Source of the DNA: Turbatrix aceti
Taxonomy: Eukaryota; Nematoda; Chromadorea; Rhabditida; Panagrolaimidae
Direction: 5' to 3'
Length of the DNA stretch: 64,000 nucleotides
Assembly: GCA_963969345.1 (NCBI GenBank)
Contig: OZ017766.1
Span: forward strand, 992,001-1,056,000
The translations under genes were made by a program, and so were the position numbers. The notes below the pieces were generated by a model that searched no databases, had not been told where the DNA came from, and worked only from the letters and a program-made list of their open reading frames with translations. Positions 32,790-43,583 of the stretch are shown in pieces; position 1 is the first letter of the stretch; every line of letters starts with the position of its first letter.

Positions 32790-34193
32790 TTAGCTACAGT
32801 TAGTCTCCTTTGATCCATCCGTCATGATGCTTGACTGGCGTGATGACGACGACGACGCACCCAGCGAAGACGCGATGCCGATACAGAACAAGACGAAGGT
32901 CAGGAAGTTGCGGTAGATTACTAAAGACAACAGGTGCTCCAGTATTTGTAATACAAGTGACAAGCGAGCATGTGAGAATGATTTATCGTTGCGGACCCTC
33001 TTTCTCTCGACTGCTCGCTCGTTGCTTCTCCCCGGCATGTAGCAGAAGGAAAAAGGGCAAGAACTTACGCATTCCAAAGGAAAAGGTTGAATGCTGCGCA
33101 TAGCAGAGTTCGACGACGAAGGGAAGCATCTCGAATGCCGAAAAGATGAAAGCAGTGACAAGGGTGATGATCTGGAGATAGAAGAACTTCTTGGAGCCCG
33201 TGATGGTGCGCAAAATATTTAGCGAGGCCATGGAGAGGAACGTCGAGACCGCGTTGATGGCTATCGAGATAAAGGGAAGACGGTAGCCTTCTTGTCTGAA
33301 GTACGGGGGAGTTTTTTGAGAGCATACGTGAAGTCGAATTAAAAGAAAATAATAACTCGGTCAAGATTGTTGTGGTATATTTTCTATTTTTGTTATTTTT
33401 GAACATCAATAGAAAAATCAAAAAATTTGAAACAATTTTTTCACGTTCATTTTTCGTTAAAAATTATTTCAGAAAATTAGTTTTCCAATTTTAGGTGAAA
33501 ATTTCGCCAAAACTTTTTTTGCAAATAAATACTATGTCAGACAAAAGCGCAGGAATGTGATTTGGGCATGGAGAACCAAAAAACCCACCTCATAGAAATG
33601 TCAAAGATGAGCATGATCCCCCGGCAGTAGCCACCTTGCATGCTGAGCCACTCGAGATAAGGCACGAATCGCTTTGATTCGACCACCCTGTCCAACCAGT
33701 GTAATCTTTTTTTTGCAAACGACGGCACGAGACGCCAGAACCTCGTGACGTCAACGTAGTTTCTTCTGGATTCGATGGCCATGTTGATATAGACCGGTAT
33801 GATGAGGTATATGTACAGCTGGATCAGGCGATGCGTCTCTGGCATCATGATACCGATGAAGTTGAGCAGCGACATGAATGCCACGATGGATTTTGTCTGC
33901 TTGTTGCGGGGGCTTGCTGCTTTGAGAGAGTAGGCGCTGATCACGGCCACCATCTGATATATGTACGTGCCGACGTCGACCGCGCTGTGGTCTGATAGAG
34001 CACAAGATGAAACAAAACACAAACGAAACTCACCCAATATCAGATTGTAAGAGATCGGCTCTGACTGAGAGCACAGCGATCCGAGGCGCTGGGGAAGCCA
34101 CGAGATGCCGACGACATTGGTCCATCGGAGTAGCCGTGCCGTTGGCGTCCAGCCAAAGCGCAAGCCACGATTGCTTGCAATCGTCAGATTCAT
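32790..34193 (-). CDS. Multi-pass membrane protein, organic solute transporter alpha-like
   Basis: Four exons (34193-34034, 33991-33589, 33295-33069, 32920-32790) join in frame to 306 residues. The ATG follows directly on a TTTTGCAG acceptor, as in spliced-leader genes. Hydrophobic spans include SIVAFMSLLNFIGIMM, LIQLYIYLIIPVYIN, FISIAINAVSTFLSMASL, FFYLQIITLVTAFIFSAF and NFLTFVLFCIGIASS. The last third, with a TM, then NILRTITGSKKFFYLQIIT, another TM, LPFVV, and a final TM, follows the layout of SLC51A/Ost-alpha (Solute_trans_a). The P...Y spacing in the middle is also compatible. The cysteine cluster of vertebrate Ost-alpha is absent. The C-terminal tail is Ser-rich. An unrelated 6-7 TM protein cannot be excluded. 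Confidence 0.6.
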
Positions 34194-35088
34194 CTGCAAA
34201 AGGATGCAGCAGCAGGATTTCTTATCGGCGATGAATTGCAGGCTATTGATTGACTGCCATAGACAAACAGCGACCAACAAGGCAGCGACTAACCCTTTAA
34301 CGTGACCTGACTAAACATTTGGACATGCGAACGTCTTATGCCCTGCAGGCGTGCCAGGTGTTTTTGTTGTTTTTTTACGTGTGTCATAAATTACCCGTTG
34401 CCCAACTATAAATTTAATTTATGCATTTGCGGTCATGCCGTGGCAGGCAGGCAGCATACATCATGCGCAGGTTTAAAAAAAATTTATAAACCTGCAAAAA
34501 GGCACTTTTCATATCCAAATTTCACTGTTGCACAACTATACACGTAAAACATATATCTATGAACTTTGACTAACCGATGCACAGTTCAAAGGCGTATGCA
34601 CCGCTTTCGGGTGTCTTGAGAAGTAGTCTACTCTCCCCATCTCCCGGCAGACGATGATTAATAACCCCCCGCTTTCACCGACTCGAGTGATCTCGTGCAT
34701 GTCACTACGTGTGATGCAAACCATCTTTTCTCTTTTTTATGCACTAGACAGATGCTGCTGATCACTTCTCACAATGTACCGATAAATAAACCCGGTTGGC
34801 CGATGATAAAGATGAACCAGGGGTTTTATTTTTGATTTCTGGGGGGTGATTAGCAGAAATCAAAAAGACTCTGGGGTATTACTATATAAATTTAAAAAAA
34901 TAATAATTTGTACACATGTCAAACGATAAAATTATGATCGGAAATTCCTGACAATAGAAAGCTATAGGACATATTTTAGAACTTGTATGTCATTCGATTT
35001 CAATGAATTAAATGTATTAATTTATTATTCGTGCCGTTGCACGACTAAACTACAGTAAATCATTTGTTTATTCACGTCAAGAAGAAAG
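34194..35088. other. Intergenic, no feature recognised
   Basis: Contains the 5' flank of the Ost-alpha-like gene and the 3' flank of the serine-rich secreted gene. The latter has an AATAAA-type signal on the minus strand (TTTATT at 35067-35072), 17 nt past its stop. A run rich in pyrimidine tracts gives no protein pattern. Confidence 0.4.
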
Positions 35089-36446
35089 TTAGGCGGCGGG
35101 CGTTGAGCTGCAGCGGCACGAGTACTCTCCGATGGTGGTCTCGTACGTGGACACCTCGATGGTGGTACCAGCTTCAGTCGGAGGCACGTATGCGGGAGGC
35201 AGTTCACCGTGCTGAAAGATAATTTGTTTTTTTCCGACATATCCCCACTCAACTCACGTAGACAGAGACAATAATGATGTCGAAGAGAGTGCCGAACGAC
35301 CCAAACTGAAGGCCGTTCCAGTAGCTGGCGAAGGAGGGCGTCAATGTGAGGAACGTCTGGTAGATGCTGGCAAAGAGCGAAAGGCGTTCCTCGACGTCAG
35401 TGATGGTTTCGAACGAAATGGTCAGATTCTTGAGGATAGTGTTGAGCTGCGCTTTTTGCGTCTTGGGCAACGAAGAAGCAAGGATGGTCGCGTTGAAGTC
35501 AATGAGAAACTGCGGGCTGCTGCCGCCAACATAAATGTCAGACAGCTCAACCTGGTAGTAGCGCTGAGCAATATTGTAGAAGCTGGCAAGGTAACCAAAG
35601 CCGCTGATTTCCGAGAGCAGGATGTCAGACTCGGAGGAAACGGAAGCAAGGTATACGGTCGCCAACTGATAGTAGATTTGAGAAAGCTTTTCACTGACGG
35701 AGAGCGAGTCACTTTCAACGATGCTCTGGAGGTGGGCGGTGACAAACTCCTGAAAAGAGCTCTGGTACGACGACGGCACTGAGGCCACAAGTTTGTCGAG
35801 AAACTCTTCTCCATTTTCCTGGATTTCGCCCAGCACGTTGTTGGTTTGTTCTTCGGCGGCAATACTGACAAGTTCCTCGATAGAGCCGTATGATCCGAGT
35901 TGCACACTCTTGATGACTTCGTAGACGGCAGAATACTGGTACTTGAGAACGAGCAGCTGCTCGCTGACGCGAATGAGAATCTCCTCGGAGCTGAGACCCT
36001 CGCTGACGTAGCCGTTGAAGGCAGATGCGAAGGAGGTTAGCCACGTCTGGTATTCTGCGGAGAGCGTAACATTAATGGTGATGCTAACGTAGCTGTCGTA
36101 GGTGATGTTGTTGAGGTAGCCAATGATCCTCGGAGTGCTTTCGCCATGACGGCGTTTCCACAACTTGGGGTAGTGCTTCTTGCAGTGTTTGTAGTGGCCT
36201 CTAAACTTGTTGTCGTCATCTTCTTCGCTGCTGCTGCTACTACTGCTGCTGCCACTGCTGCTATCGCTGTCACTGCTGCTGCCGCTTCCGCTACTGCTAT
36301 CGCTGTCGCCATTACTGTCATTGTCACTGTCATCGGCTACTGTAAATACAAAAGTGTGATGCTGAAAACTAAAAACGTCGCCTACCTGCAAAGACCAATG
36401 CCGCAATGAAAAAGAAAACAAGAACTTTTTTCGAAAGTACAAGCAT
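35089..36446 (-). CDS. Secreted protein with acidic Ser-rich head and three helical modules
   Basis: Three exons (36446-36386, 36339-35258, 35211-35089) give 421 residues. Residues 1-20 are a signal peptide. Residues 22-65 are an almost pure Asp/Ser/Gly tract, which could be phosphorylated or bind calcium. A basic His/Lys-rich patch follows. Three diverged repeats of about 70 residues come next (114-181, 207-277, 309-377). Each begins near a Pro/Ala-x-x-YQ or TQK helix, has E-L/I...Y in the middle, and closes with a Gly-Phe/Tyr-Gly element (GSYGSIEEL, SGFGYLASF, FGSFGTLFD). The tail has a CRC pair. N-glycosylation sequons are present (NIT, NVT, NAT, NLT). The intron donors are GTAGGC and GTGAGT. 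I do not recognise the family. Confidence 0.82.
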
Positions 36447-36500
36447 GATTGCTGTGAACTGGATAAACCTGGTTTGATGGCTTTCCCGCCACCCAGCTTT

Positions 36501-36510
36501 CCTTTTATAT
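36501..36510 (-). promoter_or_regulatory. TATA box of the serine-rich secreted gene
   Basis: On the minus strand the bases read ATATAAAAGG, a canonical TATA box, starting 64 nt upstream of the ATG at 36446. A short leader would fit transcription starting about 30 nt downstream. Such strong TATA boxes mark highly or tissue-specifically expressed genes, fitting a secreted product. Confidence 0.65.
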
Positions 36511-37322
36511 CCCGTAGAAGCGTCATTAGCCTAAGTCGGCCACGCACGGCGACGGTGTTTTGATCACTAGGCAGTCGCTTTTTTCGTTGAAACTAGGCCT
36601 ATTTGCATATCCAATCCTCAAAAAAAACAGGACCCGAAGCGACCTGACATCACTTTTGTTTGTCTCGAACGATTGAGTCGGCGCTGACTTTTTCGTTGAT
36701 CTGGAATACAGCTTAGCACCGATGTGCTCTCTGTTGTGGTCTGCGACCACCGACCGTCGATTGTCAATTTTATCATCAAAGTCATATATTTTTATTGCAT
36801 CATCAGAATTTGTGGCTGAAATTAATACATATTTTCACTATTTATCAATGAGAATCTTTTGCTGATACGACTGTTCTTATTTTACTGCTATTTGCGGCAC
36901 TACTGTTTGTTTGCTGCTTTAGAAACTTCCTGACGGCTAAAAATCCTTTCCTTATAAAATGCGCTCGAGTCGGCATTTTCTTCATAAAATACTGACAGTG
37001 CCGCGTCACTGTTAGTTGCGATACGTCATTGGAGAGTATCCCAAGTTAACAAAAGATTACAGCGACATTTCTGCCCAGCAAGAAATTCACATCAGATAAC
37101 AGCTAATATTCATCATCTAGATAACGACAAATTTCTATAAAATTTGTTCGCGGTAATGACCTACATATCGCCGCGCAGTCGGCATGCTTTGTACAAAAAA
37201 TCACTTTTTTTACTTTTGCATTATTTTTTGAGGTGAATTTGACAGAGTCAAGGGGAAAACCATCTCCCTGTTTCAGTGTACAGCGCCGGGTATCGCTTTG
37301 TAATATTTCCATACCCAAATAT
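36511..37322. other. Intergenic, no gene seen
   Basis: Upstream flank of the serine-rich secreted gene and downstream flank of the GT92 gene. Nothing further recognised. Confidence 0.4.
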
Positions 37323-39200
37323 TTATTTTCTGAACTGAAACTCTTTGCAAATGCGACAAGACTCGACATCGGGGTCGGGAACGGTGCAGCCTTCCGTATT
37401 GAGATAAGTAACGGTAGGTCCTGATGGTACAAAGACTGCGAGCTTAGAATCTACGTCGTATCGCTCGTATTCGCGTTTTGTTTCTCGGCAGGGAAAATCT
37501 TCCATTTTGGGCACCTTGCAGTTGTAGTACGTCCCGCAGGTTCTGTGCCGCTCCTCCTGGCCATGGTTGACAAACTCGATTACAAATTCCTTGTTCTTGG
37601 TAAACTGCTTCATTTTGTAAAAGTCAGGAGTTTTCTTTGGATCAATAGTTGGATTGGGAACGCATTCATCCATTAATTTGTAGTACTTTTCTTCTTTTGC
37701 AAGATATTTGAGGCCAGGGTACTTTTTCATGTATCCTAAAAGGCGTTTTTTGTAACTCGCCTGAATCTTTTTAATGTGTTTGACTGGTATGATGTCAGTT
37801 AGATGACGCGTGGTCGGATGGAAGTCTTTGATCTGAAACAATTCAATAAGTAGTGCCAACATAAGTAAGCAGAACGCAAGGCGGAACTCACCTGTGACTC
37901 AAATTTATATTGGCTTTTGCTGGTGTCAAAGTCCCAGAATCTGGCATGGAAGACCATGCCATCCGAAAATTCTGCGACGTACTTGGTTTTTGTTTTGTTG
38001 TAAAACCAGACGTAGTGAACGTTCGTAAGTTCAATATCCGACGTGTTGATGACAATTTTTCCGAGCATGGAGTGGATGGGCACGTAAGAACCGATGACAG
38101 CGGACTCGAGTGTTTTTCCGATGTCAAACTCCTTGGACGACCGATTTGCATGCACGTAAGACGGATATGTTTCGTAGAGGAGCCAAGAAGTGTCCGGGCG
38201 TTGGTTGAAGAGCCGGGTAAACTGCTCGTGGTACGACTCGTCGGGGTTCGTGATTATGAGAATGTCATCCAGATCCACGCCAAAGATAAAGTCGGCCGAA
38301 AGTCGATACTTCATAATGCAATCGTTGAAAACCGAAGAAATATCCCTCATCGTGATTTCCAGCTTTGCATTGATATCACGGTGTTCCGCAAAGCCCCAGT
38401 ACCGGAGGTCAATGACGTCATCATCGGCATAGGCCTTGAGAAGTTTGTGGATTGAGTCGTGACCCGACAGCCAGTAATGCACCAAACGATTCAGGCCGAG
38501 AGCAGTGTACATCTCGATGTTGAGTGCGATCTGGTGCCAGCGTTCGATGAAGTGATGGCTGCCCACGCATCCAACTACGGGGTAACGCTTACTGACTGCG
38601 ACTTCGAACGGCAGCTCAACGGGTGGGTTCTTGGATCTTGGTTTGGTGAGAGAAATGGACGATGGACTGGCAACAGTTTCGCAGTCCAGGACGTAGGGGG
38701 TCAGCGCACAGCCCCAGAGTACTGTAACAAAAATAAATAAATTGTTGCCCCTTACCAATCAAACTCACATTGATACTCATGAGCCAGTCTGGGATGTGTT
38801 GGAGTGACTAACTCATGTCCAGTCGAATTCGTCGATAAACACAGCCATTTTTGGTTTTCGGACATGCCAACAGGTGCGAGAAAGAGCATTGCTGCGGTGT
38901 GCTCGGATTCATAACTAGAAAAATAGGCATTTAAATGAAACAAATACGAGCTTAAACTTGCAATCGTTTTTCAAAATAAGAAGTAACAGAAGTGACAATG
39001 ATGAAGGCGTTGTCATTTACGGGTTCTGATTTTGAAATCTAAAATTAAATTTTAAAAATATAAAAAAAAATACCAACCTTAATTCTAAGACGGAAAAGAA
39101 AAATTACAAAAATGGCAGCCAAAAACCCAATCAGAATCCTAAAAAATATATTTCAGCTAAAAGACACTTGAACGTAATCAAACCTTCTGTTAGTCCACAT
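37323..39200 (-). CDS. GT92 family glycosyltransferase (type II membrane, Golgi)
   Basis: Six exons (39200-39184, 39138-39078, 39038-38962, 38914-38769, 38721-37892, 37832-37323) join in frame to 546 residues. The start MWTNRR is followed by a single signal-anchor TM (ILIGFLAAIFVIFLF), giving type II Golgi topology. The catalytic GT92 (former DUF23) region has YPVVGCVGSHHFIERWHQIALN, split here as the PVV...C and ERW motifs. It continues with MYTALGLNRLVHYW, a DLDD acidic motif (FGVDLDDIL) for metal/nucleotide sugar, HANRSSKEF and VFHARFWDF. The C-terminal 170 residues carry several cysteines. GT92 enzymes such as worm GALT-1 add beta-linked galactose to core fucose. Intron 3 uses a GC-AG donor (GCAAGT); only this choice keeps the frame. 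Confidence 0.9.
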
Positions 39201-39580
39201 TTTTCGACGAAAATAAAATTTGAAATACGAAATGTCGTGCATTTGAAAAAAATTTAATGCACGAATAAATGATGTTAAGGGAATCCAGCCATCTTGAGCA
39301 TCACGTCGTAGATAACATCAAAAACTGGCGACGGCGTGCTGGACTCAACCGGATCAAATTGAGGAAGAAAGAGACTGCTGATATCCATCTGTCCTGAATT
39401 TTTCTCTCGTGTGCTGATTATTCGAGTTTTATTTCAAGTATTTGTAACCTTCTTGATCCTCAAAAAAACACCACGAACAAACTGTTTCTGCTTTGCGCTG
39501 TAAATGTGCCGAAAATCGCACGTCATGTCAAGTTGGTTTCCTCGCCTGCTAAAAACTGTTTTCCCGGTGCTGGTGGGCAC

Positions 39581-40170
39581 CAGAGTTGTCGACCGAGCCA
39601 AAATTGCCGAGCCGAGCCGCTCGGCTCGGCTCGGTTGCCTCGAGCCGAGCATTCAAGCGAGCGGCTCGGCTCGCTCGAACCGAGCATGGGGATTTTTTCC
39701 ACACAATTTTCGCTTTGAAAAAAAATTTGCGGCAACAAAAACTATTTTACAGCAAAAAACGTGTTTGGAAAATTTAGCGTAAATTAACTACAAATATCAT
39801 AGTTTTGACCAGAGTTGTCGACCGAGCCAAAATTGCTGAGCCGAGCATTCGAGCCGCTCGGCTCGGCACGGTGGTTCTCGAGCCGAGCATTCGAGCCGCT
39901 CGGCTCGGCTCGGTTGCCCCCGAGCCGAGCATTCAAGCGAGCGGCTCGGCTCGCTCGAACCGAGCATGGCAATTTTTTGCACTAAATTTTCGCTTAGAAA
40001 AAAAAATTTTGGGGGCACAAAACTATTTTATAACAAAAAACGTGTTTGGAATTGTACAATTTAGCGTAAATTAACTACAAATATCATAGTTTTGATATAA
40101 AAAAAAAGTCACTTTTCGTCATTTTTGGGTCACTTTTTAGGCTCGGCTCGGAATCCTCCGAGTTGTTCCA
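39581..40170. repeat. Tandem pair of CCGAGC-word repeat elements
   Basis: Two direct copies begin CAGAGTTGTCGACCGAGCC at 39581 and 39810. Each has a block of CGAGCCGAGC and GCTCGGCTCG words, then AGCATGGGGATTTTT-like or AGCATGGCAATTTTT-like sequence, then an AT-rich tail ending AACTACAAATATCATAG. The second copy is followed by a short GGCTCGGCTCGG block that may be the remaining right end. The terminal CAGAGTTGT equals that of the hAT-like element at 17.8 kb. No target duplication could be found, perhaps because the foldback at 40.2 kb abuts it. Confidence 0.7.
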
Positions 40171-40197
40171 CACCAGAATTGTTCCACACCCCTAGGA

Positions 40198-41063
40198 AGG
40201 TCTAAAACCGCGATACACAGATTTAAAAAAAAATCGGAATCTGTAGTTTTGACTTCTGAAAGGTTTTGACACAAGTTAATGCCACGCGCTGTGTTCATGA
40301 GGAAAAGAGCTGAAAATTTTTTTACAGGGGTTTTTATAGACTGGGAATACAATGTCGTTATCAAATTTGTTTTATCGTTACGGTAAGTGCCACTTTTAGG
40401 CTAATGTTTTTGGTTTTTTTGGCTACCATAGATTGGGTTTTCAGAGGTGCGGTGCGGTGCATCGTGTTCTGCTCTCGCGTGGTCCAACTCCGTTGTGGAA
40501 TTGAGTTGGACCACGCGAGAACTCAATTCCCAGTTCGCTTGGCGTTACGTCCCGAACGCGTCTATCTTTTCATCGTCGTACCTACGTTTTTCCAAACTCG
40601 GGAAGAATTCCCGACTTTGGGAACTGGAAATTGAGTTCTCGCGTGGTCCAACTCAATTCCACAACGGAGTTGGACCACGCGAGAGCAGAACACGATGCAC
40701 CGCACCGCACCTCTGAAAACCCAATCTATGGTAGCCAAAAAAACCAAAAACATTAGCCTAAAAGTGGCACTTACCGTAACGATAAAACAAATCTGATAAC
40801 GACATTGTATTCCCAGTCTATAAAAACCCCTGTAAAAAATTTTTCAGCTCTTTTCCTCATGAACACAGCGCGTGGCATTAACTTGTGTCAAAACTTTTCA
40901 GAAGCCAAAACTACAGATTCCGATTTTTTTTAAAATCTGTGTATCGCGGTTTTAGACCTTACCCATGTCCCTTACAACTTGGCCACAAAACATTTGTCGT
41001 CATAAAATAGCTGTTCCGTCGCCTTCACCTTATTCCTAAATCCTGTCGCAGACTCCCTCTTAA
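40198..41063. mobile_element. TTAA-type foldback element with hairpin-in-hairpin arms
   Basis: Arms of about 343 bp (40198-40540 and 40618-40960) are near-perfect inverted copies around a spacer of about 78 bp. Each arm itself contains a 17-bp perfect stem. In the left arm CTCGCGTGGTCCAACTC (40474-40490) pairs with its complement at 40503-40519. The right flank continues CCTAAATCCTGTCGCAGACTCCCTC to TTAA at 41060-41063, matching the terminus of the 10.2-kb element. The left outer end is missing and abuts the CCGAGC repeats. No coding capacity. Confidence 0.8.
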
Positions 41064-41124
41064 ATATAGGTTGTACAGTTCACAGTATACAAAAAAGCAA
41101 GCAGAAAGCATTCGCGTCGCGATT

Positions 41125-43583
41125 TCAGACGTTTGCTACTTCCTCGTCAAAGTGTGCATCTGGACGTCCTTCGTAGCCTGCGAGCGTTGGAAATTCGTCT
41201 GTGAGTAGCTCCCGGATGAGCGTGCCGTCATCTGGGATATAAGTGGCATCGCAGATCGGCATCACTTGTGAGACCACAAACTGACATGAAAGCGCGTGGA
41301 TCTGGACCATATCCGCGGCGTTGGGGGAGAGCGACGGGTCTGGGAGTTCGGCGGAGCGAAGGAAGCCCAGGAAGTCGGTCCACAGCCTGAGGACAAACTC
41401 GTCGCAGAAGTCACTCAGGTACGCGGAGTGGAGAATGTTGAGGTCGCGCGAGAGCGCGTGGGCGACCCGGGCAAAGTGGCACGCCGAGGGAGCGATGTTG
41501 ACGGCGTTGGGCTTGGTCTCGGAGCAGTACTTGTCCAGCGGCATTCCGGCGTCTGACATTTCCTCCAGGTACCTCTGGAGCGCGGCCTCGGTGTCAAAGT
41601 GCGCGGGGCGCCAGCGTTCTTCCGCCTTGCGGAGGCTGACTGACTCGTGGATGTTCCCGTAGCATGCGTCGAGGGCCGCCTTGAGGTGCGGTGCGAGCAG
41701 ACGATACACCTCGAACGTCAGGTCCAGTCCCTCGTGGGCCAGTCGGTCGCAGCGGTCGAGCAGCATGTGCCAGGTGTGGGCCAGGACCCCCATCGACGGG
41801 GCGACTTCGATGACGTTGCGTCGGACGAGGGTGAGAAGCACCTTCAGCTCGCCGCTTGCGAACTGCAGCATCTGGCACAGTGACGACGGCTGGCCGGCAG
41901 AGGACCTCGCCACTTCGAGGATCCCGTTGATGAAGAGCGTCGAGACCTGGCCGACGTAGGACAACGGCTCCTCGCTGATGACCAGCTCGTTCGCCGCCTG
42001 TCTCAGTGCCTTGCTCCGCCGCTTGAGAAACAGGTCCATCGCGTACGTGCCCCGGTTGAGGCTCGCTAGCAGGTCCATGTTCCGTCGGAGGATCTGTGAT
42101 CCACCGTGCAAAGCGCCGGGAGAGCGGACCTCGTCGCTGAGCATCTTGACAACGGTCCGCTCGATGGCCTCCCACTTGGTGTTGATGCCGGCGTCCTGGC
42201 ACCGGGCTTCCTTCCACTCGTTGATCATCTCAACGGCTGTCTCCATCTCTCGTCTGCTGATGACGTCGTGCACCTCGTTGATGAGGTCTTTCAGCCATTC
42301 GAGGTCTTCTTCGCTCTGTTTGGGGGTGTCTTCGTCAATGTCGTCCTCGACGACGACGTCAGCGCGGGAGGAGAGGCGCCCGGACACCGGAGTCGACGTC
42401 GCCGCGCTTGCTCTTCGTTTTGCTGAAAAAAAGCAAAAAATAATTTTTTTAGCCAATAAATAACAATTTTTGTGCTAAAAAAGCAAATAAGCGATTCTCG
42501 AAACGAAAAATGATGCTAACAGCGAAAACTGGTTCCGAAGCGAATAAACCCACCTCTTATTGTAGCCTGCCGTACGAGTGAATTTTCCTGCTGTTTCTTT
42601 CTCTTGGCCTGCTCTACGCCATCGAGCCAGTCGTGCTTCACCCTCGATGAATCACACTTGACGTACAACTGATCAGGAAAGATGAGAAACTGCAGCACCT
42701 GATCCCCGACAACACCCACTGAAGTCCGCTTCACGTTAACGACTGCCAGGGAGTCTAGAGCGTGGACTGACTGTACGTGGAATTTGAATTTGGACCCCGG
42801 CTCCGAGGGCGCCCCGATGATGACGGAGTCGTTAAGGAGCACGAGCAGCACCGGGTGGAGGGGATCCATGGTGTTGGCATCGAGAAGAGTGACCTCGTTC
42901 TGGAGAAGGATGCGATCTGAGTCCTGGGTGTTCTTGAACACCCCGGCGATGCCGTCCATCTTCTGCATGAGCACCTGCAGCGGGTTGTGGGTACTAGCGG
43001 TCGGGGCACCGGGCAGGCCTCCGCCTCCGCCGTGGGGGGCGTTGGGACGCTTTACGCCCTCGTTCACCCGGTTCATCAGACCCTCAATGAGCTGCTTCTG
43101 ATCCATGAGAAGGGTTGAGAGCTCGTAGATTTCTCGCTCGAGTTCTGTAATCGGGAAAGGGTCAAAATTTGGGGTTAACGGTGAAAACGGCCTAATCGCA
43201 AAAAAATATAAATAGGGCACAACTTTACCAAAATTTGCCCAAGAATAATTTTTATAATATAAAAACAAAATTCCAGCCGCCAAAGAAATGGAAACTCACG
43301 TGAAACCTCCTTTGAAGTCTCGATGAACTGTTTGTACCGCTCAAAGACGATATCCTTGATCGCTTCGGACGAAGATGCATTCTTAGCCGTCAGGGACGTC
43401 CTCCACTGCTGGAGTTGCCGGACTTCATCTCCGCTCTTGACTTTGGTCAGGAAATCGTTGACATCTGCAAGCCATCAATTCAACCACCGTCATAACTCGC
43501 CACAAAGACTCACAATCATTGGGATTAAAGTTGTCAGACAGCAACAACGCATCGTCCGTACCGAAGTCGTTGTTGACTGACAT
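41125..43583 (-). CDS. EXOC8: Exocyst complex component 8 (EXOC8/Exo84)
   Basis: Subunit of the exocyst, which tethers secretory vesicles at the plasma membrane and binds Ral GTPase. Four exons (43583-43514, 43464-43300, 43144-42554, 42422-41125) join in frame to 707 residues; human EXOC8 is 725. The N-terminal coiled coil contains VFERYKQFIETSKEVSQLE and EIYELSTLLMDQKQLIE, the vesicle-tethering signature. A PH domain follows (about 165-270), with HPVLLVLLNDSVIIGA and ending WLDGVEQAKRKKQ. The helical C-terminal half has EEDLEWLKDLINEVHDVI, an LRRNMDLL segment, and GLDLTFEVYRLL with EERWRP. Introns are 49, 155 and 131 nt. The Gly-rich insert GGGGGLPGAP before the PH domain is unusual and probably a flexible linker. 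Confidence 0.94.

Noticed and set aside
36146..36409. Plus-strand Ala/Val-rich frame resembling a membrane protein
   Set aside because: It is the complement of the Ser/Asp repeat tract and signal peptide of the secreted gene on the minus strand.
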